From positions 25,092 to 89,091 of the forward strand of contig NZ_JHVC01000017.1 in the NCBI RefSeq assembly GCF_000619945.1: a stretch of 64,000 bases of DNA, given 5' to 3'. This document shows, in pieces, positions 53,182 to 61,366 of the stretch. Within the stretch, counting starts at the first letter, position 1. Each line of letters opens with the position of its first letter. The translations under genes were made by a program, and so were the position numbers. Source of the DNA: Clostridium lundense DSM 17049. GTDB taxonomy: Bacteria > Bacillota > Clostridia > Clostridiales > Clostridiaceae. The notes beneath the pieces are model-generated. The model saw only the letters and a program-made list of their open reading frames with translations. It ran no database searches and was not told where the DNA came from.

Positions 53182-54891
53182 CTATTTAGTATTATTTTTA
53201 AGAAATTCTCTTATTTCATCAGAAGTTCCTAGCTCCATAACCTTTGGTACTAATTTTTTACACTCTTCATATTTTAAATTCTTTATTGTAGCTCTAGCTC
53301 TAAGTACAGAAGATGCACTCATACTAAATTCATCTAATCCCATACCTAAAAGTAATGGAATCAATTCAATATTTCCAGCCATTTCGCCACACATTCCAAC
53401 ATATTTTCCTTCTTTATGTCCATTATCTATTACCGTCTTTATAAGCCTTAATACTGCTGGGCTAAAGAAATCATAAAGATAAGATACCTTTTCATTCATT
53501 CTATCTACCGCTGTGGTATACTGAATAAGATCATTAGTTCCTATACTAAAGAAATCAACTTCTTTAGCTAACACATCTGAAATAACTGCTGCTGAAGGTA
53601 TTTCTACCATTATTCCAACTTGTACCTTATCATTAAAATCTATTTTTTCTTTTCTTAATTCCCCTTTACATTCTTCCAATACAGCTTTTCCTTCCCTTAA
53701 TTCCTTAAGGTTAGATATCATAGGAAACATTATTTTTAAGTTTCCATATAAAGAAGCTCTAAGTAATGCTCTTAGCTGAGTTTTAAATATGTCTTTTCTA
53801 TCTAAACATAATCTTATTGCCCTATATCCTAAAAATGGATTTAATTCCTCCTCTATAGGAAGATAAGGAAGTTTTTTATCTCCACCTATATCAAGAGTTC
53901 TTATTATTACAGGTTTTCCTTCTAACTTTTCTAACACTTCCTTATAAGCGCTAAATTGCTCCTCTTCACTAGGTAACTCTTCTTTAGACATATATAAGAA
54001 TTCTGTTCTAAACAGTCCTACTCCTTCAGCTCCATTGCTTATAGCATTTAAAGCATCTTTAGCTGAACCAATATTTGCTGCTACCTCAACTTTTCTATTA
54101 TCTAATGTAATAGATTCCATATCTTTAAATTTGATAAGGTTCTTTTTAAATTCTATATCATTTAACATTTTGCTTTTATAATTATTTAATGTTTTATCAT
54201 CTGGATTAACTATTATTATTCCATTATCTCCATCCAATATTAGCAAGTCATTATCCTTTATATGATTAATTTCTTTTCCTACACCAAGAACTGCTGGTAT
54301 ACCAATAGAGCGAGCAATAATAGCAGAATGTGATGTAATCCCACCAATTTCTGTAGCAAACCCTAATACTTTTTCCTTATCAATTTGAGCAGTATCCGAT
54401 GGCGTAAGATCCTTTGATATTATAATACATTCTTCCTTTATATCCCCTATACATACACTTTCTATTCCCTTTAATATTCTTATTATTCTACTAGCAACAT
54501 CCCTTATGTCTGCAGCTCTTTCTCTCATGTAATCATTATCTAAAGCTTCAAAAATAGACGCTAACTCTTCACTAGTAGTTTTTAAAGCATATTCTGCATT
54601 TACTTTTTCAAGAAGTATTTTTGAAGAAATAGCTCCAACAAATTCTGGGTCATCTAGCATAAGTAAATGCGCCTCAAATATTTTTGATTTTTCTTCCCCT
54701 AACTTTTCCATTGTGGTATTTATGGTATTTTGAAGCTGTACTTTTCCCTTTTCTATAGCTTCTTTAAACCTTTCATTTTCACATTCACATTCAACCACAT
54801 CTTTTTTTACAATTTCATAATCATCTTCTTTTAATATTAAGGCTTTACCTATTGCTATGCCTGATGAAGCACTTATTCCCTTTATCACCAT
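53182..54891 (-). CDS. ptsI: PTS enzyme I (phosphoenolpyruvate-protein phosphotransferase)
   Basis: Autophosphorylates from phosphoenolpyruvate and phosphorylates HPr, feeding every PTS in the cell and here also DhaM. The 569-residue protein has the phosphohistidine loop GGITSHSAIIARSIGIPAV, the PEP-binding domain with GLFRTEFLYM, MISNLKELREG, DFFSIGTNDLIQYTTAVDR and the conserved cysteine loop GMCGEMAG. Normal length. ATG at 54891 follows TAGGGGGGAATT. Last gene of glcT, ptsG, crr, ptsH, ptsI. Confidence 0.97.
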   Translation of the reverse strand: MVIKGISASSGIAIGKALILKEDDYEIVKKDVVECECENERFKEAIEKGKVQLQNTINTTMEKLGEEKSKIFEAHLLMLDDPEFVGAISSKILLEKVNAEYALKTTSEELASIFEALDNDYMRERAADIRDVASRIIRILKGIESVCIGDIKEECIIISKDLTPSDTAQIDKEKVLGFATEIGGITSHSAIIARSIGIPAVLGVGKEINHIKDNDLLILDGDNGIIIVNPDDKTLNNYKSKMLNDIEFKKNLIKFKDMESITLDNRKVEVAANIGSAKDALNAISNGAEGVGLFRTEFLYMSKEELPSEEEQFSAYKEVLEKLEGKPVIIRTLDIGGDKKLPYLPIEEELNPFLGYRAIRLCLDRKDIFKTQLRALLRASLYGNLKIMFPMISNLKELREGKAVLEECKGELRKEKIDFNDKVQVGIMVEIPSAAVISDVLAKEVDFFSIGTNDLIQYTTAVDRMNEKVSYLYDFFSPAVLRLIKTVIDNGHKEGKYVGMCGEMAGNIELIPLLLGMGLDEFSMSASSVLRARATIKNLKYEECKKLVPKVMELGTSDEIREFLKNNTK

Positions 54892-54900
54892 AATTCCCCC

Positions 54901-55164
54901 CTATTTACTTATGCGGTTTTCTATCAAGTCAATTAAACAAGCTACCGCTTCATTTTCATCTTCTCCAGATGCTTTTACAGTAATTTCATCTCCTTTTACA
55001 CATCCCATAGACATAATTCCTACAATACTTTTAGCATTATAGTTATTTCCATTCTTTATTAAAAATATATCTGATTTAAATTTTGAGGCTTCTTTAACTA
55101 CTTCCATAGCTGGCCTTGCATGTAAGCCAGTTTCATTTTTTATTATTATATTCTTCTCTGCCAT
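54901..55164 (-). CDS. ptsH: HPr phosphocarrier protein
   Basis: Carries phosphate from enzyme I to EIIA domains and DhaM. 87 residues with the active His15 in NETGLHARPAM and the regulatory Ser46 in AKSIVGIMSMG, the site used by HPr kinase for CcpA-linked catabolite repression, which fits the cre found at glpF. ATG at 55164 with AAAGGAAGGATTTAACT upstream; ten bases separate it from ptsI. Confidence 0.97.
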   Translation of the reverse strand: MAEKNIIIKNETGLHARPAMEVVKEASKFKSDIFLIKNGNNYNAKSIVGIMSMGCVKGDEITVKASGEDENEAVACLIDLIENRISK

Positions 55165-55196
55165 AGTTAAATCCTTCCTTTCACATATTTTTCACT

Positions 55197-55682
55197 CTAT
55201 TTTTTAATTTTTATTTTAGCTATTACTGAACTAGTGTCTATATCTCCATAATTAAATTCTATATCCTCTATTATTTCTTTATTTGTAATAACCATGGGGC
55301 TTAGATCAGATTTTGCCTTTTCATTTACTAACTTTAAATCAAATGATATTAATTTATCTCCTGCTTTAACTTTATCTCCAGCTTTTACAAAAGCCTCAAA
55401 TCCTTCACCTTTCATACCTACTGTATCAATACCTATATGAAGTAATATTTCAAGTCCTTCTGTTGATTTCATAACTACTGCATGTTTTGTAGGAAATACT
55501 TGAATTATCTCCCCATCTACTGGTGAATATAATATTCCATCTTTAGATGAAAAACCAATTCCTTCTCCCATCATATTGGATGCAAATACCTCGTCTGGTA
55601 TCTTATCTACATTAAAACATGTTCCCACAAAAGGTGATTTGACCTCTATTACATTATTATTTTTCTTAAAAAAATTAAACAT
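55197..55682 (-). CDS. crr: PTS glucose-type EIIA
   Basis: A 161-residue EIIA-Glc domain protein with SPVDGEIIQVFPTKHAVVM (His67) and the phosphorylated His82 in LEILLHIGIDTVGMKGEGF, then GDKVKAGDKLISFD. It transfers phosphate from HPr to the EIIB domain of the neighbouring EIICB. ATG at 55682 is favoured by AAAGGAGAATGTAT; ATG 55688 touches that site. Confidence 0.94.
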   Translation of the reverse strand: MFNFFKKNNNVIEVKSPFVGTCFNVDKIPDEVFASNMMGEGIGFSSKDGILYSPVDGEIIQVFPTKHAVVMKSTEGLEILLHIGIDTVGMKGEGFEAFVKAGDKVKAGDKLISFDLKLVNEKAKSDLSPMVITNKEIIEDIEFNYGDIDTSSVIAKIKIKK

Positions 55683-55704
55683 ATACATTCTCCTTTATAA
55701 TAAA

Positions 55705-57147
55705 TTACATTATTTTTTTAATTTCATCTTTAAGCATTTCTGCTTCAGTTCCAAATACCACCTGAATATTTCCTCCACCTGCATCCATAGTACCTGCTGC
55801 ACCCAATGATTTTAATCTTCCTTTATCAACCTTGGATGTATCATGAACTGTAAGTCTAAGTCTTGTAATGCAAGCATCTATAGCATCTATATTTTCTTTA
55901 CCTCCTAAAGCTTCTAATACTTTTGAGGCTTTTGAACATTTATCTAAGTTTTTATTTTCCTCAGTATTTACAGTTTCAATTTCTTCTTCTCTTCCAGGGG
56001 TTTTATAGTCAAATACTCCTATTGTATAATAAAATACTACAAAGTATAGTATTCCAATTATAGGTCCAACTATTAAAAATAACTTCCAACCATTTTGTGA
56101 ATTAGTTATTCCTAACACATAGTCTATTAAACTTGCGGAAAAGCTGTAACCTAATCTAATACTTAATGCTTTAGTTAAGAAACCTGATAAAAATGCCCCT
56201 AAAACATGAAATACATATAAAAGTGGTGCTACAAATATAAAAGAAAATTCTATTGGCTCTGTAATACCTGTAAGTATTGATGTTACTGCTGCTGTAAGCA
56301 TCATACCTGCTATAGCCTTTTTCTTCTCTTTTTTTGCTCTTAAATACATAGCTAAAGTAGCTGCTGGAAGTCCAAATAACATTATTGGGAACTCACTAGC
56401 CATAAAATATCCCGCAGTAGGATCTCCTGCAAAATATCTAGCTGCCTCTCCCTTTAATATTTCTCCTGTAGCTGGATCTGTAAATCTTCCAAACTCATAT
56501 AAAAATGGTGGATAAAAAACATGATGCAATCCAACTGGAATTAAAGCTCTTTTACCTGCTGCATATATACCTGGTCCAAAAGGTGATACTGTTGCAAAAC
56601 TTGCAAAACTATTTATACCTGATTGTATTGGAGGCCATATAAATGAGAAAACTACACCAATTAGAAGAGCACTTGCTGCAGTAACAATAGGCACAAGCCT
56701 CTTACCTGCAAAGAAACCTAAGTAAGGTGGAAGTTTTGTCTCATGGAATTTATCGTACATCTTTGCTGCAAGAAGACCTATTATAATTCCTCCAAAGACT
56801 CCCATATCAATGCTTTCTATTCCTCTTGCTTTGATATTTTGAATATTCCCCATTACTTTTAATACACTGGTAAGTACTCCATAACCTACTGCTGAAGCAA
56901 GTCCTGCTACTCCAACATTACTTGTAAACCCTATAGCAACTCCTATAGCAAATATAAGAGATAAATTTACAAATACTGCTAAGCCACCATTATAGATAAT
57001 CTGTCCTATTACATTAATAAATCCATGGCCCTGCATGAACCATCTACCTAATGCAACTAAAATTCCTGCTGCGGGAAGAACAGATACTGGTGTCATAACT
57101 GCTTTACCTACTTTTTGTAGCGTTTTAAATGCTTTACCACTAACCAT
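55705..57147 (-). CDS. ptsG: PTS glucose/N-acetylglucosamine-type EIICB permease
   Basis: Membrane channel plus phosphotransfer domain for a hexose. 480 residues: EIIC with about ten helices (PVSVLPAAGILVALGRW, FAIGVAIGFTSNVGVAGLAS, PVGLHHVFYPPFLYEFGRF, GITEPIEFSFIFVAPLLYV), a linker, then EIIB with the phosphocysteine in DACITRLRLTVHD. Glucose versus GlcNAc cannot be settled from these motifs; a GlcT-like regulator and separate crr favour glucose. ATG at 57147 follows AAGGAGGGTTAAAA. Controlled by the RAT/terminator in its leader. Confidence 0.9.
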   Translation of the reverse strand: MVSGKAFKTLQKVGKAVMTPVSVLPAAGILVALGRWFMQGHGFINVIGQIIYNGGLAVFVNLSLIFAIGVAIGFTSNVGVAGLASAVGYGVLTSVLKVMGNIQNIKARGIESIDMGVFGGIIIGLLAAKMYDKFHETKLPPYLGFFAGKRLVPIVTAASALLIGVVFSFIWPPIQSGINSFASFATVSPFGPGIYAAGKRALIPVGLHHVFYPPFLYEFGRFTDPATGEILKGEAARYFAGDPTAGYFMASEFPIMLFGLPAATLAMYLRAKKEKKKAIAGMMLTAAVTSILTGITEPIEFSFIFVAPLLYVFHVLGAFLSGFLTKALSIRLGYSFSASLIDYVLGITNSQNGWKLFLIVGPIIGILYFVVFYYTIGVFDYKTPGREEEIETVNTEENKNLDKCSKASKVLEALGGKENIDAIDACITRLRLTVHDTSKVDKGRLKSLGAAGTMDAGGGNIQVVFGTEAEMLKDEIKKIM

Positions 57148-57225
57148 TTTTAACCCTCCTTATTTTATTTCATATGTGTTATTTATATTAGTTTGATGTT
57201 AAATCGCAAAAATTATAATAAGAAA

Positions 57226-57277
57226 CAAAAAAGCATGAACCCAAAAATGCTAACAAAGCATTTTTTAAGGCTCATGC
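57226..57277 (-). terminator. Antiterminator-controlled terminator in the ptsG leader
   Basis: Minus strand GCATGAGCC...GGGTTCATGC with an inner AAAAATGC...GCATTTTT extension, then TTTTTTG. Its 5' arm overlaps the RAT sequence, so only one structure can form at a time. Confidence 0.88.
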
Positions 57278-57299
57278 CTGACTCTCTCAGTAACACGCC
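57269..57299 (-). promoter_or_regulatory. RAT (ribonucleic antiterminator) for the LicT/GlcT-type regulator
   Basis: GGCGTGTTACTGAGAGAGTC then AGGCATGAGCC on the minus strand, with the TTACTG and AGGCA blocks typical of BglG/LicT-family RATs. It overlaps the terminator stem. The regulator gene ends only 10 bases away. Confidence 0.82.
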
Positions 57300-57308
57300 A
57301 AATTATAT

Positions 57309-58145
57309 TTAATTTTTTTCTAATAATCTGTGTATATGAACTGCTATATATCCTATCTCATCTTCTGGAACTTCTTTATTCAATTTCTCCCCTATGAATC
57401 TACATACTTCTTTTGAAATTTGAAATTCCTTTTCCAATTGTTTTTTTACCGAAGGCAAAAACATATTTTCCAAGTTTTTATCATTTTCAATTCTATAAAT
57501 AGCATATCTTAAGTGAGAAACAAGTCTTGAATATTCTAATGATTTTCCATCTATAGCTATATTTAATTTTCTACTAATAAAATCTACTACTTCGCTAACT
57601 ACCTTTGTATTTCTTAAACTATCTGCAACAGCTATGTTTACTCTAGCAGAATAAACATGAAGGGCTATAAAACCAATTTCACTTTCTGGAAGTTCAACAT
57701 TTAACTTCTCCCTTACTAATTCTAAAGTCTTTTCTCCTATTAAATATTCTATAGGATATAAAGTTTTAATTTCATAAAGAAAAGGATTTACTATATCAAT
57801 TCCTTCCTTTATTCTTTTTATAGCAAAGTTTATATGATCTGCTAATCCCACATGTATATGAGAATTTAATTCTTCTCCTAATTTTTCTGAGGCTAATGAT
57901 ATTACTTCCTCTGTCAAAGCTAAAATTTCTTCATCTACACTTTTTAATATATCTTCATAAACATTCTTTTCTTTGTCATTAATTTGTATAAACTTATGCT
58001 CAACACCTTTATCCTCAGATATTATATCCCCTTTTTTCTTTCCAAAGCCAATGCCTTTGCCAAGTAGCACAAATAATTTATCGTCTTTTTCTGTAACTAC
58101 TACATTATTGCTAAGGGTTTTTACTATTTTATATCCTACATACAT
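57309..58145 (-). CDS. glcT: BglG/LicT/GlcT-family transcriptional antiterminator
   Basis: A 278-residue RNA-binding antiterminator: CAT-type RNA-binding domain (about 1-55, MYVGYKIVKTLSNNVVV, LLGKGIGFGKKKGD), then two PRD domains with the regulatory histidines in SHIHVGLADHINFAI, IGFIALHVYSARVN, VSHLRYAIYRI and GYIAVHIHRLL. PTS phosphorylation of these histidines is expected to inactivate it without substrate. It should bind the RAT directly downstream and allow ptsG-crr-ptsH-ptsI transcription. ATG at 58145 follows AGGTGATAAGG; GTG 58154 is inside that site. LicT or SacT naming is equally possible from sequence. Confidence 0.9.
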   Translation of the reverse strand: MYVGYKIVKTLSNNVVVTEKDDKLFVLLGKGIGFGKKKGDIISEDKGVEHKFIQINDKEKNVYEDILKSVDEEILALTEEVISLASEKLGEELNSHIHVGLADHINFAIKRIKEGIDIVNPFLYEIKTLYPIEYLIGEKTLELVREKLNVELPESEIGFIALHVYSARVNIAVADSLRNTKVVSEVVDFISRKLNIAIDGKSLEYSRLVSHLRYAIYRIENDKNLENMFLPSVKKQLEKEFQISKEVCRFIGEKLNKEVPEDEIGYIAVHIHRLLEKN

Positions 58146-58544
58146 CCTTATCACCTAGATTATAAATTATTTATTCTTTATTTTCAATTTTTATATTTAT
58201 TGATTATTTAATATTATACATATAATTCTTCATATTTTCTAGTTTTTTTAAACTTTCTGATATTTTTCAACAACAATAATATTATTTTTATTCTAATTAT
58301 TAGAATTTATCTATATACTTTGCCATTAAATTCTTAAATAGATTTTAATTTTTCACTTTTATAATCCCTTAATAATTAAATTATTATTCTATGATTAATT
58401 ATTAAAATAAAACTTGTGATGTAAATGATAAATATTTTTATAGTCCTTAAATATTTCCAATCACAACTTAAATGTAATACTTTTCCACATACATAATAAT
58501 ATATAACTATATAGATAAAATTATTTGATATGTGGAGGATTGTA
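58146..58544. other. 399-bp gap between glcT and manA
   Basis: Divergent promoter region, extremely A+T-rich. Short palindromes AATAATATTATT (58276-58287) and TTCTAATTATTAGAA (58291-58305) lie side by side and could be operators, but such matches are common in this composition. No gene is seen. Confidence 0.4.
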
Positions 58545-59474
58545 ATGTATCCATTAAAATTTCAAAGTATATATTTTCTTAAAATCTGGGGAGGGCGAAC
58601 GTTACAACTTTTTAGAAATAACCTACCAAAGGGAAGTATTGGTGAAAGTTGGGATGTAGCTTGTCATCATAATGGAACTAGTATTATTTCTAACGGGAAA
58701 TTTAAAGGTATGAAGCTAGATGACCTTATACAAATAAAAGGAAATGAGCTTCTAGGTAATACTGTTTCAAAATACTGGTTTCCTCTTTTAGTTAAATTAA
58801 TTAGCACTGAAGATATGCTTTCTGTACAGGTACACCCAGATGATACATATGCTAAAAACTTTGAAGGTGAAATGGGAAAAAACGAAGCCTGGTATGTACT
58901 AGAGGCCTTTGAAGGTGCTAACATTATTGTAGGAACTAAAAATTGTACAAAGGAACAATTTTTAGTTGCTTTAAAAAATGGTGTTTTAGATAAATATTTA
59001 AACAAAATACCTGTAAAAAAGGGAGATGTATTCTTTATAAAAAGCGGACTAGTACATGCTATTGGCAAAGGAATTATAATTGCGGAAATACAACAAAATA
59101 GTGATATAACTTATAGGGTTTTTGATTATAATAGAGGAAGGGAACTTCATGTAGCTAAAGCATTAGATGTTATAGATTTAAGTTTAAAAGGGGAACCCTG
59201 TATATGTAAAGAAGAAGAATATGATGGTTATATTAAAACTCCATTATGTTCATGTGATAAGTTTACTATAGATTTGATAAAAGTTAATACAATTTTCAAA
59301 GAAAGAAGTGATAAAGATAAATTTTTTATAATTACTTGTGTAGAAGGACAAGGCAAAATAAAATATTCAAATGGTGAAGAAACATTTAGTTTAGGGGATA
59401 GTGTTCTTATTCCAGCCTACTTAGGTGAATATGCTGTTGAAGGAAATATAAAGTTTATAAAAAGTCAACCTTAG
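58545..59474 (+). CDS. manA: Mannose-6-phosphate isomerase, class I
   Basis: Interconverts mannose 6-phosphate and fructose 6-phosphate, zinc dependent. The 309-residue cupin enzyme has KIWGGRTL, SIGESWDVACH, the metal motif VQVHPDDTYA, KNEAWYVLEA, KGDVFFIKSGLVHAIGKG and EIQQNSDITYRVFDY. The form is the short firmicute ManA/YvyI type. ATG at 58545 follows TGTGGAGGATTGTA; a frame open to 58530 overlaps the site. It stands alone, diverging from the PTS operon. Confidence 0.95.
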   Translation: MYPLKFQSIYFLKIWGGRTLQLFRNNLPKGSIGESWDVACHHNGTSIISNGKFKGMKLDDLIQIKGNELLGNTVSKYWFPLLVKLISTEDMLSVQVHPDDTYAKNFEGEMGKNEAWYVLEAFEGANIIVGTKNCTKEQFLVALKNGVLDKYLNKIPVKKGDVFFIKSGLVHAIGKGIIIAEIQQNSDITYRVFDYNRGRELHVAKALDVIDLSLKGEPCICKEEEYDGYIKTPLCSCDKFTIDLIKVNTIFKERSDKDKFFIITCVEGQGKIKYSNGEETFSLGDSVLIPAYLGEYAVEGNIKFIKSQP

Positions 59475-59487
59475 AAAATATTACACA

Positions 59488-59607
59488 ATTTTTAGAGTAC
59501 AGATGACAGAGAACACATAAGGATAATTTTTCTCCACGCTATTGCAAAAAATTTTTAGTAATTCACATAAGGAAAAATTATCCATTTATTCTTTACTATT
59601 CACCAAA
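59488..59607. repeat. Heptamer-hairpin repeat, inverted-core copy
   Basis: TTTAGAGTACAGATGACAGAGA opens the element; AAGGATAATTTTTCTCCACG and GCAAAAAATTTTTAGTAATT match the reverse complement of the core at 20351-20543. The right arm is eroded. It fills the gap after manA. Confidence 0.55.
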
Positions 59608-59616
59608 AGCCTCTTA

Positions 59617-60399
59617 CTAATACATCATATCCTTCACATAATCTTTTAACTTTTTTATATCCTTTTGACTATAATTAATAAAATTCTTTAATAAATTTAT
59701 ATCCTCTTCAAAACTCATTTCCAAACATTCTTCTATGGAGTTTTCTTCCACAAATTGGACTAAAAAGCAACATAATGCTAAAGTAATATATATATCCTTT
59801 AAATCTATTATAAATAAGCCCTTTAATCCTATATAATCCAAAGAACCACCAAAAAAAACTTTATCAATAAAAGAACAAATAGCACCAGATATCATCATTA
59901 TAAAAGTGCAGTCTATCCAAAAACTTTTGTTATTAAAACTAATGTAAAATCTGTACATCTGAATAATTAAAACTATACTTATTAAATTTATTATATCTAA
60001 CCATAAAAGTGAAATACCTAATTTAAATCTTGAATTTATCCAACAACCTTGAGAGTTAATGATACTATAAATATATAGCCAATCATGTAAAACAGGAATC
60101 TTTACTTTGTATGGAACAAAAAAACGAATTACAACTTTTATGATTTGCTCTATAACTATCAAGTAAAAACAAATATTAATCAATGTATTTAAGTTTTTAA
60201 GATATTCTTTAATATCCTGAATAATTAAAAATACAATTGCCATTATATAAAAAAATATAAATGGTAAAATACTCATAAAAAAATCTTTATAACTTCTAAA
60301 ATTGCCCACACATGCTTCAAACATTATATACAAAAACCATTGAGATATAAAAATTAATTTTACTTTATCAAACTTTAACTTATTAATTATATATTTCAT
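59617..60399 (-). CDS. Divergent signal peptidase II (LspA)-like membrane protein with an N-terminal extension
   Basis: A 260-residue polytopic protein. From about residue 78 it follows LspA: VIEQIIKVVIRFFVPYKVKI corresponds to the DQxxK helix, N115 in INSQGCWIN to the NxGAAFG loop, SGAICSFIDK (171-180) to GGxxGNxxDR, and IDLKDIYI (198-205) to FNxADxxI. Both catalytic aspartates (D179, D202) and their spacing are kept, while the two conserved asparagines beside them read Ser176 and Asp199. About 75 residues with two more helices precede this, and a charged tail of about 40 follows. It may be an unusual lipoprotein peptidase or an inactive derivative. ATG at 60399 follows AAGGAAGATATC. Confidence 0.7.
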   Translation of the reverse strand: MKYIINKLKFDKVKLIFISQWFLYIMFEACVGNFRSYKDFFMSILPFIFFYIMAIVFLIIQDIKEYLKNLNTLINICFYLIVIEQIIKVVIRFFVPYKVKIPVLHDWLYIYSIINSQGCWINSRFKLGISLLWLDIINLISIVLIIQMYRFYISFNNKSFWIDCTFIMMISGAICSFIDKVFFGGSLDYIGLKGLFIIDLKDIYITLALCCFLVQFVEENSIEECLEMSFEEDINLLKNFINYSQKDIKKLKDYVKDMMY

Positions 60400-60505
60400 G
60401 ATATCTTCCTTACTTTTGCTATCTATTTAATTGTTTATATTGATTATATAATAATCACAAAATATTTACCATAAAATGTTTTGTGGTAAATGTTAGGATG
60501 ATTTA

Positions 60506-60531
60506 CTTAAAATAAGTTGCCTTATTTTAAG
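60506..60531. promoter_or_regulatory. Perfect 10-bp inverted repeat between divergent genes
   Basis: CTTAAAATAA, GTTGCC, TTATTTTAAG. Lies about 67 bases before the ArAE-like gene and 107 before the LspA-like gene. A possible operator; no regulator is known. Confidence 0.45.
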
Positions 60532-60597
60532 ACAAAATATATATTTTTATGATAAAATAATATTACTTACTTTAATCAACATTTGGGAGATGGGATT

Positions 60598-61083
60598 ATG
60601 GCAAAAATAGATATGTTAAATATAAAAACAGCTATTTCTGTACTTTTATGTGTTGTATTGTTTAACTTTTTTCATAGGCCTTATCCTTTTTATGCTTGTA
60701 TAGCCGCAATTAGCTGTATGAGGGATACCTCATGCAACTCTTATTCCGCAGGAAAGAGCAGGGTTATTGGCACTTGTATAGGTGCTGCTGTAGGATTAAT
60801 ATTCTTTATTTTTCTTAAAGATACTGCTATATATTGTGGACTTGGTATTGTAATAGTTATATACCTATGTAACCTTTTTAAAAAAACTAGCTCTATTGTA
60901 ATAAGTTGCATTGTTTTTGTAGCTATAATGACAAATCTTAAGGGTATGCCTTCTGATGCCTATGCACTTAATAGAATAATAGATACTACAATAGGTGTTA
61001 TAATCGCTGTATCAGTAAATAAATTCTTTGAAATTAAATATATTAAAAACCTTAAAAACTATGGTAATTCACTATGGTCCTAG
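60598..61083 (+). CDS. Aromatic acid exporter (ArAE/FUSC)-like protein, membrane half only
   Basis: A 161-residue protein with about four or five membrane helices: IKTAISVLLCVVLFNFFHRP, PFYACIAAISCMRDT, AGKSRVIGTCIGAAVGLIFF and a closing NRIIDTTIGVIIAVSVNKFF. This fits one N-terminal half of the aromatic acid exporter family 1; the soluble C-terminal domain is absent. Similar short forms exist in clostridia, so it need not be a fragment. Substrate unknown. ATG at 60598 follows TTGGGAGATGGGATT. Confidence 0.82.
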   Translation: MAKIDMLNIKTAISVLLCVVLFNFFHRPYPFYACIAAISCMRDTSCNSYSAGKSRVIGTCIGAAVGLIFFIFLKDTAIYCGLGIVIVIYLCNLFKKTSSIVISCIVFVAIMTNLKGMPSDAYALNRIIDTTIGVIIAVSVNKFFEIKYIKNLKNYGNSLWS

Positions 61084-61115
61084 TGATTATTATAGTTTTT
61101 TTACCTTATGCCCCA

Positions 61116-61162
61116 AAGTAGTATGGACTTTTATAGTTCTATGCTACTTATTTGTTTTTTAT
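61116..61162 (+). terminator. Terminator of the ArAE-like gene
   Basis: AAGTAGTATGGA and TTCTATGCTACTT arms, then ATTTGTTTTTTATC. Confidence 0.8.
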
Positions 61163-61179
61163 CTATTTTTACTTTAGAA

Positions 61180-61237
61180 GTTTATGGAACATTCATCTCG
61201 GCACTGAAGTACTAGTATTCTGTGTCGGTACATAAAC
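61180..61237. other. Two-part stem structure of unknown role
   Basis: Outer arms GTTTATG and CATAAAC enclose inner arms CGGCAC and GTGTCG, with AGTACT near the loop. It follows a terminator and precedes a repeat copy. More G+C than its surroundings; possibly a small RNA or a decayed repeat. Confidence 0.35.
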
Positions 61238-61271
61238 CTCACATAAATGTTTAAACTAATAGTAAACTATA

Positions 61272-61352
61272 AAAAATGCATTGCACTTTTTTAGTTGACA
61301 GTTGACAGATGACAATTGACAGTGTCTGTTATCTGTACTCTGAATTTAATAT
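61272..61352. repeat. Heptamer-hairpin repeat, short copy
   Basis: Regular heptamers TTGACAG TTGACAG ATGACAA TTGACAG, a turn at TGTCTGT, then TATCTGTACTCTGAA; preceded by AAAATGCATTGCACTTTT, which pairs with itself. Ends just before the vanW gene ribosome site. Confidence 0.55.
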
Positions 61353-61366
61353 AAAGGAATGATAAT

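Noticed and set aside
52830..54891. Cobalamin riboswitch assigned to ptsI
   Set aside because: ptsI is on the same strand but ends upstream of the aptamer, and a strong terminator (53096-53139) lies between. The aptamer points away from it towards the chemoreceptor.
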